A DNA stretch of 64,000 bases from an uncultured Acetatifactor sp. (GCA_947630715.1 CANRIP010000009.1:1-64000); one strand, 5' to 3'. Shown: positions 1-9,234, counted from the first letter of the stretch. Made by a program: numbers and translations. Notes: generated by a model not told the origin, from the letters alone.

Positions 1-103
1 TTCCAGAGGTAAGTTTACCACACTTGAGACATTTTCTCTTGTGGTTTATTAAGACATTATCATAAATGACTTATAAATTCCCGGAAACTCAAGAAATTAA
101 TTG

Positions 104-132
104 TTGACACAGACGAACGCTTATAGTACAAT
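104..132 (+). promoter_or_regulatory. Sigma-A promoter of rplM-rpsI
   Basis: A perfect -35 hexamer TTGACA (104-109) and a -10 hexamer TACAAT (127-132) are separated by 17 bp. Transcription would start near 139, giving an untranslated leader of about 150 nt before rplM. Confidence 0.85.
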
Positions 133-139
133 ATATGAC

Positions 140-290
140 TGTGACAGTGTTTTTAAACGTTGAGCCAAAGCCCCGGCAAAACGTTTGAACCATAAAAGAA
201 CCCGTTCTGTCTGAAGTATGCCGTGCAGCCGGACATCTGCAGGACCTATGGAAGTCAGGACACCAGAGACAAGCAATACGGAGGGAACAT
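140..290 (+). promoter_or_regulatory. Structured leader of rplM, possible L13 autoregulatory leader
   Basis: The leader contains an inverted repeat, AAACGTT (155-161) with AACGTTT (180-186), enclosing a GC-rich apical part where GCC (164-166) can pair with GGC (175-177). Firmicute rplM-rpsI operons are known to carry an L13-binding leader in this position. The assignment rests on position and the hairpin, not on a covariance-model match. Confidence 0.45.
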
Positions 291-291
291 C

Positions 292-720
292 ATGAAAACA
301 TTTATGGCTAGCCCGGCTACAATCGATAGAAAATGGTATGTAGTAGACGCTGCTGATATGCCCCTTGGCCGTCTCGCATCCGAGGTGGCAAAGGTGTTGA
401 GAGGAAAGAATAAGCCGATCTTCACTCCTCATATGGATACAGGCGATTATGTGATTGTAGTCAACGCCGAGAAGATTAAGGTGACCGGCAAGAAGATGGA
501 TCAGAAGGTTTATTACCATCATTCCGACTATGTAGGCGGCATGAAGGAAACGACTCTCAGAGAACAGATGGCAAAGAAACCCGAGCAGGTGATAGAGATG
601 GCGGTGAAGGGTATGCTGCCAAAAGGGCCTTTAGGAAGACAGATGTACCGTAAACTTTACGTTTACGCAGGACCTGATCACAAGCATGCGGCTCAGAAAC
701 CTGAGACACTGACATTCTAA
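292..720 (+). CDS. rplM: 50S ribosomal protein L13
   Basis: This encodes a 142-residue protein with the L13 layout: an N-terminal region with DRKWYVVDA and PLGRLAS, then a basic core around [12 protein letters not shown]13 is an early-assembly protein of the large ribosomal subunit. The start at 292 is chosen because GGAGGG (280-285) lies just upstream and the protein then has the usual family length; an in-frame ATG at 223 would add a non-conserved extension inside the structured leader. It is followed 21 bp later by rpsI, the conserved bacterial pair, and both are read from the promoter at 104-132. Confidence 0.97.
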   Translation: MKTFMASPATIDRKWYVVDAADMPLGRLASEVAKVLRGKNKPIFTPHMDTGDYVIVVNAEKIKVTGKKMDQKVYYHHSDYVGGMKETTLREQMAKKPEQVIEMAVKGMLPKGPLGRQMYRKLYVYAGPDHKHAAQKPETLTF

Positions 721-741
721 AGGATAGGAGGAACAGAGATC

Positions 742-1137
742 ATGGCTAAGAGTGAAAAGTACTACGGTACAGGCAGAAGAAAGAAATCCATCGCCAGGGT
801 GTATCTGGTACCCGGAAAGGGCGATATTACCATTAATAAGAGAAACATGGATGATTATTTCGGACTGGAGACTCTGAAGGTGATCGTCCGCCAGCCTATG
901 GCGGTTACGGATACCACGGAGAAGTATGACGTGCTGGTCAATGTCCATGGAGGCGGTTACACCGGACAGGCGGGCGCCATCAGACATGGAATCGCCAGAG
1001 CGCTTCTGAAGGTGGACGCGGATTTCAGACCTGTTTTGAAAAAGGCCGGTTATCTGACCAGAGATCCCCGAATGAAGGAGAGAAAGAAGTACGGCTTAAA
1101 AGCCGCCCGCAGAGCGCCGCAGTTTTCCAAGAGATAA
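742..1137 (+). CDS. rpsI: 30S ribosomal protein S9
   Basis: This encodes a 131-residue S9 protein of normal length. The N-terminal [12 protein letters not shown] motif and the basic C-terminal tail ending in FSKR are diagnostic; in the ribosome that tail reaches the P-site tRNA. The start is preceded by a good ribosome binding site, AGGAGG, around 726-732. It is the second gene of the rplM-rpsI operon and is followed by a long hairpin at 1151-1218 that probably ends the transcript. Nothing unusual is seen. Confidence 0.97.
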   Translation: MAKSEKYYGTGRRKKSIARVYLVPGKGDITINKRNMDDYFGLETLKVIVRQPMAVTDTTEKYDVLVNVHGGGYTGQAGAIRHGIARALLKVDADFRPVLKKAGYLTRDPRMKERKKYGLKAARRAPQFSKR

Positions 1138-1150
1138 GCAGTTATCTGCG

Positions 1151-1218
1151 AACAAGGACACAGATACAAAGCTCCCGAATGCTTGCATTCGCGGAGCTTT
1201 TGTATTTGTGGCCTTGTT
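1151..1218 (+). terminator. Long hairpin ending the rplM-rpsI operon
   Basis: A nested inverted repeat runs from AACAAGG (1151-1157) to CCTTGTT (1212-1218) and includes ATACAAAGCTCC opposite GGAGCTTTTGTAT with an inner GAATGC/GCATTC stem. It lacks a long T-run after the last arm, so it may be a termination or RNA-stabilising hairpin. Bases 1219-1380 hold nothing I can identify. Confidence 0.6.
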
Positions 1219-1382
1219 CATAGGAATTTGACCCTCAAACGTCTTTTTCCCTAAAAAACGATATCCCTACCCCAAACTTTTTCATATTTTAATGTAAATG
1301 GATTGATTGTTGCAATCCCATTTTTTAGAATCCCCTTTTCGGAAAAGCAATTCTACTGTGCATCCATTACATTCCATTATTT

Positions 1383-1613
1383 CAAAAGGAAGTCGATGCC
1401 AGATTCGGTGTATCACCCGGCATGATAGTAAATGATAAAAGTTCGGAACGTGTTCCAAATGTAGAAAATCTGATAGCAGTTGCAAGCCTTTCTCCATGTT
1501 TCACGGATGATCTGCTTGGTCTGCAATATGATAATGGTATCAGTGTAGATACTTCCATGCCGCAGGAAAAAGCAGACCAGCGGGGAAAGAAAAAACAGGA
1601 GGAAAGTTTATGA
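1383..1613 (+). pseudogene. C-terminal remnant of a mobile-element protein
   Basis: An open frame without a credible start of its own begins near 1383 and ends at 1613, overlapping the ATG of the TnpW-like gene by four bases (ATGA). The readable tail contains GVSPGMIVNDK and GLQYDNGISVD. The 4-base overlap is typical of co-translated genes in Clostridia conjugative or transposable elements, so I read this as the 3' end of a larger element gene whose 5' part has been lost. The family is not recognised. An internal ATG at 1422 could still allow a 63-residue product. Confidence 0.4.
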
Positions 1614-1813
1614 TAGGACAGAATAATTTGCCAGAGGATGAGGGCGCAGACAAGGTTTCCTTTTTCCGTAAAAAGATAGGGGGCATGACTTATCATGTGG
1701 GGGTGCATTTTCCCAAAGATAGCAGGCAGAACATAGAGCACAAGCTGAAAAAGGTCATATGCTTTGTAGTACAAAGCAAGCATGCGGCGGACAAGAATAA
1801 TCTGGATAACTGA
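1610..1813 (+). CDS. TnpW-like small transposon-encoded protein
   Basis: This encodes a 67-residue protein. Its central part, GMTYHVGVHFPKDSR, followed by an amphipathic helix with KLKKVI, resembles the small TnpW family found in Clostridia transposons and integrative elements, whose molecular role is unknown. It overlaps the preceding remnant by four bases and is followed by a broken nuclease gene, so the block 1383-2609 looks like a decaying mobile-element fragment inserted behind the ribosomal operon. The ribosome binding site AGGAGGAAAG lies just before the ATG. Confidence 0.55.
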   Translation: MIGQNNLPEDEGADKVSFFRKKIGGMTYHVGVHFPKDSRQNIEHKLKKVICFVVQSKHAADKNNLDN

Positions 1814-1829
1814 AACTACCAGATTTTGA

Positions 1830-1858
1830 TTGAAAAAGGGGGATATCCTCTGTATAAT
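1830..1858 (+). promoter_or_regulatory. Promoter of the Rpn-type nuclease pseudogene
   Basis: TTGAAA (1830-1835) and a perfect TATAAT (1853-1858) are separated by 17 bp and lie 30 bp upstream of the likely TTG start at 1889. Confidence 0.7.
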
Positions 1859-1888
1859 ATTCTTGAGAGCAGTAAGGAGGTGGTATTC

Positions 1889-2609
1889 TTGTTTATGACA
1901 GAAGAACAGCGTGTAATTCTGCATGAACAGGATTTGCAGAGACTAAGAGGTTTCCGCTTGATGGACGATGATTTTTTGTCTGCTTTTTTCAGAGATAATA
2001 TTGAGGATACAGAGTTTGTTTTACGGATTATTTTGGATAAGCCGGGATTAAAAGTGCAAAGTGTCCATGCACAGCACGAGTTGAAGAATCTGAATGGGCG
2101 CTCCGCGAGGCTTGATGTCCATGCAATAGAGGATAACGGAGCCGGGGCAGAAACCAGAGGAATTGCCGGAAACTTATGTGATTTTTATCACTGAAACGGA
2201 TGTGATCGGAAAAGATAAAGTGATTTATTCGATAGAAAGATATATTTTGGTTGATGGAGAGTACATTCCGGTTCATGACGGTGCGCATACTGTTTATGTG
2301 AACGGGGCAAAGCAGGGGAACAAAACACAACTTGAAAAGCTGATGCACGACTTTTCCTGCATCAAAGCAGACGATATGTATTTTTCACAATTAGCAGCGA
2401 AAATGCGGTTCTTCAAAGAAGATGAGAAAGGGGTGGAAGTCATGTGCCGGGTTATGGAGAAAATGAGGGACGAGACCGAGTTGGCTACAAGGATCGAAAA
2501 TGCTCTTGAGATGATTAAGGGTGGCAAACTTTCTTTTGAAGATATTGCGCAATATTCGGGGTTATCTTTGGAGAAAGTTAAGGAACTTGCAGAGAAGAAA
2601 AGCGCTTAA
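1889..2609 (+). pseudogene. Broken Rpn-family PD-(D/E)XK nuclease
   Basis: Two reading frames together resemble one Rpn-family protein (PD-(D/E)XK nuclease, often annotated as transposase). The first frame, from a TTG at 1889 eight bases after AAGGAGG (1874-1880), carries RLRGFRLMDDDFLSAFF and SARLDVHAIEDN. The second, from about 2163, carries LPETYVIFITETDV, HTVYVNG and a C-terminal helix ending in ELAEKKSA. The join near 2130-2165 is out of frame, and a stretch that usually holds the catalytic ExQ strand and the RARYN region, perhaps 35-45 residues, is missing. An internal deletion with frame change therefore inactivated it. Start and terminator are intact. Confidence 0.7.
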
Positions 2610-2639
2610 TATTCGCAAATAAAATAGCGAGGTAGGGAT

Positions 2640-2682
2640 AAGACCATTTTACTGAAAATAATTCGGTAGAATGGTCTTTTTT
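2640..2682 (+). terminator. Rho-independent terminator
   Basis: The stem AAGACCATTTTAC (2640-2652) pairs with GGTAGAATGGTCTT (2665-2678) and is followed by a run of T. It would end transcription of the broken nuclease gene. The following 200 bases up to 2886 hold no other feature I can support. Confidence 0.85.
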
Positions 2683-2886
2683 GATTAAAAACCTTTGACA
2701 AGTCGCCGCTTGATAAACAAATCAGTATTTTTGCAGTGATGTGTTTGCTCAACCATTTTCCGAAGAATCCTACACAACCATCCCCCGAAGAACCGAATCC
2801 CACATTGACAAGAAAAACCCTGCTGGAGTATTATGAAAAGGAAGTATCTGGTAACTGTTGCAAGAGAACGGTATGGAGCAGGGAAC

Positions 2887-5067
2887 ATGAAGGATAACAA
2901 AGGGAAAAAGAAACTGTATCTGGCGGCTGCGGGAGCCGTGGCCGCAGTGGCGGTGATTGTGGTGGTCGCGGCGCTGATCCTGGGGGGCGGCGAATCCTCC
3001 TATCGATCGATCAGAATCGTAGAGCTGGACGGCGGCGTTTTGATTGACCGAGAAGGGACGGGCAGTCTGGATGCGTCCGTCAATATGAACCTGGTTTCCG
3101 GTGACCGGATTTCCACGGACCAGGGATCTTATGTGGTTTTGAAACTGGATGAAGATAAGTATGTGATGCTTGGCGAAAGCGGAGCCATGCGGGTCGTTGC
3201 CGAAGGAGACGCTTCCAACGGCAGGACGCAGATCCAACTGGAGGAAGGCAGTGTGTTAAGTGAAATTCAGAATCCCTTAAGCCGGGATTCCTCCTATGAG
3301 ATTGTGGCCCCCAACGCGACCATGTCCGTGCGTGGAACCGTGTTTGAGGCCAGAAAAGATCCGGATGCCGACGATATGGAGCTGCTGGTCTATGAGGGAA
3401 CCGTGGCGGTAGAGCTGGGAGAGGGGGAGCCCTCTTTGTACGGCGGTGGCGAATACGCCAAAATGGCCGTGGGAGATGAGCCCGCATACATAGTGGAGAG
3501 GGCGGAAATCACGGCGGAAATGCTGGATGAGCAGATGCTGGGACGGCTGTATCAGATCCTGCAAAGCGGCAGAGAGCTTGACTGCGGCGAAGCGGATCTG
3601 GAAGAACTGTTGCAAAACGCAGGGCGGTTGCAGGCGTCGGCGGAAGAAGAAACCACGCCCCAGCCGACGGATTCCTCCCGGCCTGTACCGGAGATGACAG
3701 AGCAGCCTTCTCCTGAGACGGAACCGACCCGGAGCCCGGAGCCGACTCAGAGCCAGACGCCGACCCAGAGCCAGGCACCCGCTCAGAGCCAGACGCCGGT
3801 ACAAAGCCAGGCGCCCGCCCAGAGCCAGACGCCGGTACAAAGCCAGGCGCCCGCTCAGAGTCAGGTACCCGTACAGAGCCAGGCACCCGTTCAGAGCCAG
3901 GCACCCGTACAAAGCCAGGCACCGGTACAAAGCCAGGCGCCCGTTCAAAGTCAGACGCCGGTACAGAGCCAGGCGCCCGTTCCAAGCCAGGCGCCCGTTC
4001 CAAGCCAGGCGCCCGTTCAAAGCCAGACGCCGGTACAGAGCCAGGCACCCGTTCAGAGCCAGGCGCCCACCCAGAGTCCGGCCCAGACCCAGGAGCCTGT
4101 ACAGACGCCACAGCCCACTGCTACGCCCTCGGTTTCGCCCGGACTGCCGCAGGATATGCTGAGCGCTCTCACAGCCTGGTGGGAGCCGGATGAATTTGAG
4201 AAAAACGGTGTGGAAACGGAGAGCGGAACCGTTTGGAAGGCAATTTTCTATATGCCTGCAATCACAGGCTCCCACAAAGAAAATGGAAATACCGTGCTGC
4301 AGTTGAACGATCAAATGCCGGGGGTTTATGCTCTCCAGCAGATCAGCTCCGGCAGTCTGCTTACAGAACCGAGGACTCCTGTTTTCAACGATGCCAGCGG
4401 CGCTCAGGATAACCTGTCCTTTGCGGGATGGTACAGAGAGGACGGCAGTCCCTGGAATTTTGAGACGGATACTGTGGACGGACAGAATGTATTCCTGTTC
4501 CCGGTCTGGAAGGACGGGGAAGGGCATTCTTATGATCCTGTGATTCTGCGGGACCGGGAGGCTGGTTACTACCGCTGTTTCTGTGCAAAGCAGGGCAGCA
4601 GCCTATACGAATGCCCTGTGCCCGGAGAATCCTATACGGGTTACACAAGGCCTATGGTGCCGGGCAGCAGGCTGATGGCCTGGGAGCTGGAACATCAAGG
4701 CAGCAGGGCGTTTTGGGGCACACAGACGCAGACCGTGTCCGGGGTTACTTCCCTTCGGGCAAGCAGGGTATCGGAAAACCAGGCCGATGACGCCGCGCTG
4801 ATCCTTTTTGTAACCGGGGAGGACGGGGACGCCTTGGACCTGATTGAGTACGCTTATGTGCGGGAAGGGGAAAGCATTCCGGAGCCGTCCCATACCTTCG
4901 GCCAGGGAATGATTTTGCCGGAGGAGATCAGGAACGCCAAGGAGCAGGGCCATTCCGTGGAATGGAAGACAAAGGAAGGACAGTCATACTCTGAGATCAC
5001 CGTTGAGGCGGGCAGAACCTATCTTCTCTATGCGGTTCCGGGAAAAGGGCCGCAGGATGATATCTGA
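2887..5067 (+). CDS. Membrane-anchored FecR-domain protein with Pro/Gln repeat
   Basis: A 726-residue protein. A short basic N-terminus and one transmembrane segment (about residues 10-32) put the rest outside. A FecR-like domain follows (about 40-190, with YEIVAPNATMSVRGTVFEA near its end), then a low-complexity linker of 18 exact hexapeptide units (QSQAPV type) and a C-terminal part with a repeat of the Listeria-Bacteroides/InlB type (FAGWYREDGSPW). FecR domains elsewhere act as periplasmic or surface sensors or structural domains, and FecR genes often neighbour CHASE2 cyclases. The cyclase gene starts 34 bases downstream, so an operon is likely. The start at 2887 follows GGAGCAGGGA; an in-frame ATG at 2833 is possible and would add 18 residues. 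Confidence 0.75.
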   Translation: MKDNKGKKKLYLAAAGAVAAVAVIVVVAALILGGGESSYRSIRIVELDGGVLIDREGTGSLDASVNMNLVSGDRISTDQGSYVVLKLDEDKYVMLGESGAMRVVAEGDASNGRTQIQLEEGSVLSEIQNPLSRDSSYEIVAPNATMSVRGTVFEARKDPDADDMELLVYEGTVAVELGEGEPSLYGGGEYAKMAVGDEPAYIVERAEITAEMLDEQMLGRLYQILQSGRELDCGEADLEELLQNAGRLQASAEEETTPQPTDSSRPVPEMTEQPSPETEPTRSPEPTQSQTPTQSQAPAQSQTPVQSQAPAQSQTPVQSQAPAQSQVPVQSQAPVQSQAPVQSQAPVQSQAPVQSQTPVQSQAPVPSQAPVPSQAPVQSQTPVQSQAPVQSQAPTQSPAQTQEPVQTPQPTATPSVSPGLPQDMLSALTAWWEPDEFEKNGVETESGTVWKAIFYMPAITGSHKENGNTVLQLNDQMPGVYALQQISSGSLLTEPRTPVFNDASGAQDNLSFAGWYREDGSPWNFETDTVDGQNVFLFPVWKDGEGHSYDPVILRDREAGYYRCFCAKQGSSLYECPVPGESYTGYTRPMVPGSRLMAWELEHQGSRAFWGTQTQTVSGVTSLRASRVSENQADDAALILFVTGEDGDALDLIEYAYVREGESIPEPSHTFGQGMILPEEIRNAKEQGHSVEWKTKEGQSYSEITVEAGRTYLLYAVPGKGPQDDI
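3742..4065 (+). repeat. 18 x 18-bp in-frame coding repeat
   Basis: Eighteen consecutive 18-bp units encode hexapeptides of the form P-(T/V/A)-Q-S-Q-(A/T) inside the FecR-domain gene, followed by a degenerate unit. Third-position differences between units argue for an old array kept by selection for the peptide. It probably forms an extended cell-wall-spanning linker. Confidence 0.9.
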
Positions 5068-5101
5068 AGAACCATGGGACATAAGATAGTACGGGGGGAA
5101 C

Positions 5102-6907
5102 ATGAAAGGGCCGCAGCATAGAAACCAGCATGGAACAACAGGGAAACGGGCGGTGCTGTCTTTGGCGGCAGCATTGGGGGCGGTATTATTGACGCTTTTC
5201 CTGCCCTTTCGCAGCCTGGCATATTTTCTGACGGATGGCCTGTTCCTTCAAAAAAAGCCGGTGGATAACCGCATTAAGTTGATCGGCATCGACGAGCGTT
5301 CCTTGCAGGAGCTTGGGCCTTTTTCCGGCTGGACCAGGCAGCAGTCCGCGGATCTGTTGAACGCCTTGGATCCGGAGTATGCCCCGGCGGTGATCGCGTT
5401 TGACATTAATTATTTCGGAGACAGGGATCCCCAGGGAGATCAGGCGTTTGCTCAGGCAGCCGCCCGATTTGAGAACGTGGTGGCGGCATCCTATCTGGAT
5501 TTCGGCTCCCGGCTGGAAATCGCGGAGGATGGCGTCTATCGGATGAATCCCATGTATGTGGAGCAGGTGCAGTTACCTTACGAGGAGCTTTGCAGGGTGA
5601 CAAAGCACGGCTTTACCAATACCGTGCAGGACAGTGATAACTATGTGCGGCGTTCTCTGCTGACCGCCGCTTATGAGGGCGGAGCGGAGTACAGCTTTGC
5701 CTGGACCGTGTATGAAAGCTTTCAGGAAAGCCGGGGGGAACCGGCGGTTTTTCCCAAGACGGACGAGAACGGGATTTACGGCTTTGACTATACGGCGGAA
5801 CCGGGCATGTATGAGTTGTATTCCTTTGCGGACGTGGCGGCGGGCCGCTGCGATCCCAGAGTGTTTCAGGACAGTATTGTGCTGGTAGGCGCGTATTCCT
5901 CCGGCATGATGGATCAATATATGGTGCCGGCGGCCAGAAATACGGTCATGAACGGAGTGGAGGTACAGGCAAATCAGGTGAACGCCCTGTTGGACGGACG
6001 CACTTACACGGAACTGCCCCGCTGGATCTGCGTTTTGCTTGCGGCCGTGATTGCCGGGGGCTACACATGGGCCGCTTGCAGCGGAAGACTGGCCGTCTAT
6101 CTGACGGGTGCGCTTGCTCTGGAAGCGGCGATTCCCTTGGGAGCCCGGATTCTCTACGGAAACGGCCTGTACTGGAGGTTTTTGACGGTTTCCGTGGCGG
6201 TGGCCGTGGTCTTTCTGGCGAGGCTTTCTTTTGGATATGCGTCGGAACGGTTCCGCAAATATAAAATTCTTCAGATGTTTCGGACCTATATGGCGCCCCA
6301 GGTGGTGGACGAATTAAGCCGGAGCGGCAATTACCAGATCGAACTGGGAGGGCGGGACTGCCAGGTGGCGGTGCTGTTTGTGGATATCAGAGGGTTTACC
6401 TCGATGTCCGAAGGACTTCCACCGGATCAGGTAGTGGGAATTCTGGACCGATATCTTGGAAAGGTGACGGAGGTTATTTTCCGGAACGGGGGTACGCTGG
6501 ATAAATTTATCGGCGACGCGGTGATGGCTGTGTATAATGCGCCTCTGGACGTGGAAGCCTACGAGGAAAAAGCGGTGCGCACGGGGATCGAGATCGTTCA
6601 ATCCATAGAGGAACTGAACGGGGAACTGGAGCGGGATTTTGGGAAAAGGATTACCTGCGGCGTCGGCATTCATCAGGGCCGGGCCGTGGTGGGAAACATC
6701 GGCTGCGACTTCCGGATGGACTATACGGCCATCGGCGATACGGTCAACGTGGCGCAGCGGCTGGAAAGCCTTGCCGGCCCCGGACAGGTGCTGATCAGCG
6801 GCCGGCTTTACCGGCGGGTTCAGGATCGTTTTACGGCGGAATATATTGGGGAGCAGGCTTTGAAGGGCAGGCAGGATAAGGTTGCGGTTTATGCAGTGAC
6901 ATTTTAA
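5102..6907 (+). CDS. CHASE2-domain class III adenylate/guanylate cyclase
   Basis: This encodes 601 residues: an N-terminal membrane segment (about 17-40), an extracytoplasmic CHASE2 sensor (about 45-290, with NRIKLIGIDERSL near its start), three transmembrane helices (about 300-375) and a cytosolic class III nucleotidyl cyclase (about 415-595). Metal-binding aspartates appear in LFVDIRGFTSMSE and KFIGDAVMAVYN, and the asparagine-arginine pair in TAIGDTVNVAQRLE. The lysine of DKFIGD favours ATP over GTP, so cAMP is the probable product. The ribosome binding site is GGGGGG before the ATG. It sits between the FecR-domain gene and a GAF/HD-GYP gene, suggesting one sensory module using two nucleotide messengers. 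Confidence 0.9.
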   Translation: MKGPQHRNQHGTTGKRAVLSLAAALGAVLLTLFLPFRSLAYFLTDGLFLQKKPVDNRIKLIGIDERSLQELGPFSGWTRQQSADLLNALDPEYAPAVIAFDINYFGDRDPQGDQAFAQAAARFENVVAASYLDFGSRLEIAEDGVYRMNPMYVEQVQLPYEELCRVTKHGFTNTVQDSDNYVRRSLLTAAYEGGAEYSFAWTVYESFQESRGEPAVFPKTDENGIYGFDYTAEPGMYELYSFADVAAGRCDPRVFQDSIVLVGAYSSGMMDQYMVPAARNTVMNGVEVQANQVNALLDGRTYTELPRWICVLLAAVIAGGYTWAACSGRLAVYLTGALALEAAIPLGARILYGNGLYWRFLTVSVAVAVVFLARLSFGYASERFRKYKILQMFRTYMAPQVVDELSRSGNYQIELGGRDCQVAVLFVDIRGFTSMSEGLPPDQVVGILDRYLGKVTEVIFRNGGTLDKFIGDAVMAVYNAPLDVEAYEEKAVRTGIEIVQSIEELNGELERDFGKRITCGVGIHQGRAVVGNIGCDFRMDYTAIGDTVNVAQRLESLAGPGQVLISGRLYRRVQDRFTAEYIGEQALKGRQDKVAVYAVTF

Positions 6908-6942
6908 AAATTGCCTGGATGGTCAAAGGGAAAGGAATGGGT

Positions 6943-8421
6943 ATGGAAAGGCAACTGGCGGATAAAATACTGGAAACGGGAATACAACTGACGGCGGAGC
7001 ATGATTTTGACCGGCTGCTGTCCAAGATTATCGACTGCGCAATGGAACTGACGGGATGCGACGGAGGCACTCTGTATCTGTATGAAGACGAGAGACTGAC
7101 CTTCTGCATTATGAAAAATCAGTCCCTGGGCATCAACCGTAACGGGAAAAGCGGAGAACAGTTTCCTCCCGTCCCCATGAACCCAAAGAACGTGTGCGCC
7201 TGTGCGGCCATTCAGCGCAGACTGTTGAATATCAAGGACGCCTACGACTGTGAGGAATTTGATTTCAGCGGGCCGAGAGAATACGATAAGATGACGGGTT
7301 ACCGGACCAAGTCCATTCTGGTATTTCCGCTGGTGAACCATGAGGATCAACTGATCGGCGTGGTGCAGTTAATCAATGCCCTGAACGAAAAGGGCGAGGT
7401 GGTTCCCTTTCCGGAGGAAAGCGAAAAGGTAGTGCAGTCACTGGGCTCCCAGGCGGCCGTGGCGGTGTCCAACATGCGGTTTGTGCAGGAAAACGAGAAA
7501 CTGATGCTGTCCATTACCCAGGTGTTCACCGACGCCATAGACGCCCGTATCCCTTATAATTACTATCATTCCCGCAATGTGCATCTGTATGTGAAAATGC
7601 TGGTGGACTACATCAACCGGCTCCATGAACAGGGCCGCACCTCCCGCTGTTTTAACCGGGAAAACCGCGATGAAATTCTGATGGCGGCGCTGATGCATGA
7701 CATTGGCAAGCTGGTGATCCCCAACGAGGTCATTGATAAGGACAGCCGCCTGGGCGCGGGCATGGATCTGATCAGGGAGCGATTTGGACATCTGACGGCC
7801 CTGTACCACATAGACTATCTGGAGGGACGCATCACCCAGAACAAGTGGATCGAGATGAAAAACCGTCTGGTGGAGGGAGAGAAACGGGTTCAGGAGATCA
7901 ACCGGAAAAACCGTTTGTCGCAGCAGGAGATCGCCTGGGTAAAGGAACTGGGAGCATGCACCTACACCAACGCAAGCGGTCACAAGATTCCTTTCCTGAC
8001 GTTGGAAGAACTGGAATGCCTGACGATTCCCCAGGGCAACCTGACCGGGGCGGAGCGGGAGGTGATCCGCTCCCATGTGGAATATACCGTAAAATATCTT
8101 CAAAAAATGAACTTTGACAAGCGCTACCCCCACATTATCCAGTGGGCGGGGGCGCATCATGAGCTTTTGGACGGCAGCGGTTACCCCAAGGGCCTGAAGG
8201 GGGATGAAATCCCCTTTGAGGCAAGGATCCTGGCGGTGGTGGATATTTTTGAAGCCCTTACCAGCTCGGACAGACCCTACAAGAAATCCATGGAAACCGA
8301 AAAAGCCCTGGACGTGCTGGAGAATATGGCCGGCGAGGGCAAGATAGACCCCGAGGTTCTGGGCTTATTTCGGGGGGCTCTGGAGGAAAATCACGGACAG
8401 ATCCGTTTGATCCAAGGATGA
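6943..8421 (+). CDS. GAF-HD-GYP protein, predicted c-di-GMP phosphodiesterase
   Basis: This encodes 492 residues. An N-terminal GAF domain (about 10-180) contains GCDGGTLYLY and is followed by an HD-GYP domain. Catalytic features visible are ALMHDIGKLVIP (the HD dyad), HHELLDGSGYPKGL (HHE plus the GYP loop) and RILAVVDIFEALTSSDRPY. HD-GYP enzymes hydrolyse c-di-GMP or related cyclic dinucleotides. About 110 residues are inserted between the HD and HHE parts, longer than in minimal HD-GYP domains. The start at 6943 is preferred because AAAGGA (6931-6936) is correctly spaced; ATGs at 6919 and 6937 are alternatives. The gene follows the cyclase by 35 bases and is probably co-transcribed. The GAF domain could bind the cAMP made by its neighbour, which is inference. 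Confidence 0.88.
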   Translation: MERQLADKILETGIQLTAEHDFDRLLSKIIDCAMELTGCDGGTLYLYEDERLTFCIMKNQSLGINRNGKSGEQFPPVPMNPKNVCACAAIQRRLLNIKDAYDCEEFDFSGPREYDKMTGYRTKSILVFPLVNHEDQLIGVVQLINALNEKGEVVPFPEESEKVVQSLGSQAAVAVSNMRFVQENEKLMLSITQVFTDAIDARIPYNYYHSRNVHLYVKMLVDYINRLHEQGRTSRCFNRENRDEILMAALMHDIGKLVIPNEVIDKDSRLGAGMDLIRERFGHLTALYHIDYLEGRITQNKWIEMKNRLVEGEKRVQEINRKNRLSQQEIAWVKELGACTYTNASGHKIPFLTLEELECLTIPQGNLTGAEREVIRSHVEYTVKYLQKMNFDKRYPHIIQWAGAHHELLDGSGYPKGLKGDEIPFEARILAVVDIFEALTSSDRPYKKSMETEKALDVLENMAGEGKIDPEVLGLFRGALEENHGQIRLIQG

Positions 8422-8442
8422 AGTGCAGAACGAGAGGTTGCT

Positions 8443-9222
8443 ATGATAGAGATAATCCCGGACGTCGGGGAGCTGGAACAGTATGTGGAATTGTCCCAAA
8501 GGGATTCCCTGGGGTTTGAATATAATGACTTTTTTCATCCGGCCCTTTTGGATCGGAAGGAGGCCCTGCGGGAGCGGATTCACCTGTATCAAAGCCTTGC
8601 AAGGCCGGAAGGGATCGATACGCTCCACGGCGCTTTTTTCGATCTGGTGCCCTTCAGCATGGACGGCGGTATCCGCAGGCACAGCCTGTACCGGATGCAG
8701 CAGTCGGTGGAAATTGCGCAGGAACTGGGGTGCAGGGGCGTGGTGTTTCACGGAGGGCTTGATCCCAGATATTTGTCATCGGGGGATTATTACCGAAACT
8801 GGCTGGAGACCATGACGGAAACCATGAAGGAACTGATCCGCCAGGCCGGCGGGATGATGATCGCCTGTGAAAACGTACTGGAAAATTCTCCGGATCAGCT
8901 TTGGGAGCTTTGGCAAAACGTAGGGATGCCGGATCGGTTTGGCATTTGCCTGGATGTGGCTCACATGGTCCTCGCGGGAGGAAATGCGGAGGAATGGCTG
9001 GAAAAACTGTCGCCCTGCATCCGGCATTTTCATCTCAACGATAACCGTTTGCGGACAGATGATCACCTGGCTCTGGGAAAAGGGCGGATTCCCTGGAATC
9101 CCATTTTTGAGCAGATGGATCGAAACCGGCTCGGCCACATCAGTATGCTGCTGGAAGTCAACGGGCTGCAAAAAATCCGGGAGAGCCTTTTGTTCCTGCG
9201 CGAATCCGGGAGACAGGCATAA
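8443..9222 (+). CDS. Sugar phosphate isomerase/epimerase-like TIM-barrel protein
   Basis: This encodes 259 residues with the xylose-isomerase-like/AP-endonuclease-2 TIM-barrel pattern. Metal-ligand-type segments are GVVFHGGLDPRY, IACENVLEN, FGICLDVAHM, IRHFHLNDN and a C-terminal glutamate in MLLEVNG. Such proteins are divalent-metal isomerases, epimerases or endonuclease-IV relatives; the substrate cannot be deduced. It lies 21 bases after the HD-GYP gene and 12 before the TPR-DUF4037 gene, so it belongs to the same operon. Why a metabolic barrel is linked to a signalling operon is unclear. Confidence 0.75.
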   Translation: MIEIIPDVGELEQYVELSQRDSLGFEYNDFFHPALLDRKEALRERIHLYQSLARPEGIDTLHGAFFDLVPFSMDGGIRRHSLYRMQQSVEIAQELGCRGVVFHGGLDPRYLSSGDYYRNWLETMTETMKELIRQAGGMMIACENVLENSPDQLWELWQNVGMPDRFGICLDVAHMVLAGGNAEEWLEKLSPCIRHFHLNDNRLRTDDHLALGKGRIPWNPIFEQMDRNRLGHISMLLEVNGLQKIRESLLFLRESGRQA

Positions 9223-9234
9223 TGGGGAGGGGCT

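Noticed and set aside
1422..1613. Independent 63-residue gene
   Set aside because: Reading continues upstream in frame to about 1383 without a ribosome binding site for the ATG, so a truncated gene tail is more likely.
3277..4527. 416-codon minus-strand frame opposite the FecR-domain gene
   Set aside because: It mirrors the coding repeat of the plus-strand gene, has Arg/Leu repeat composition and no start signals.
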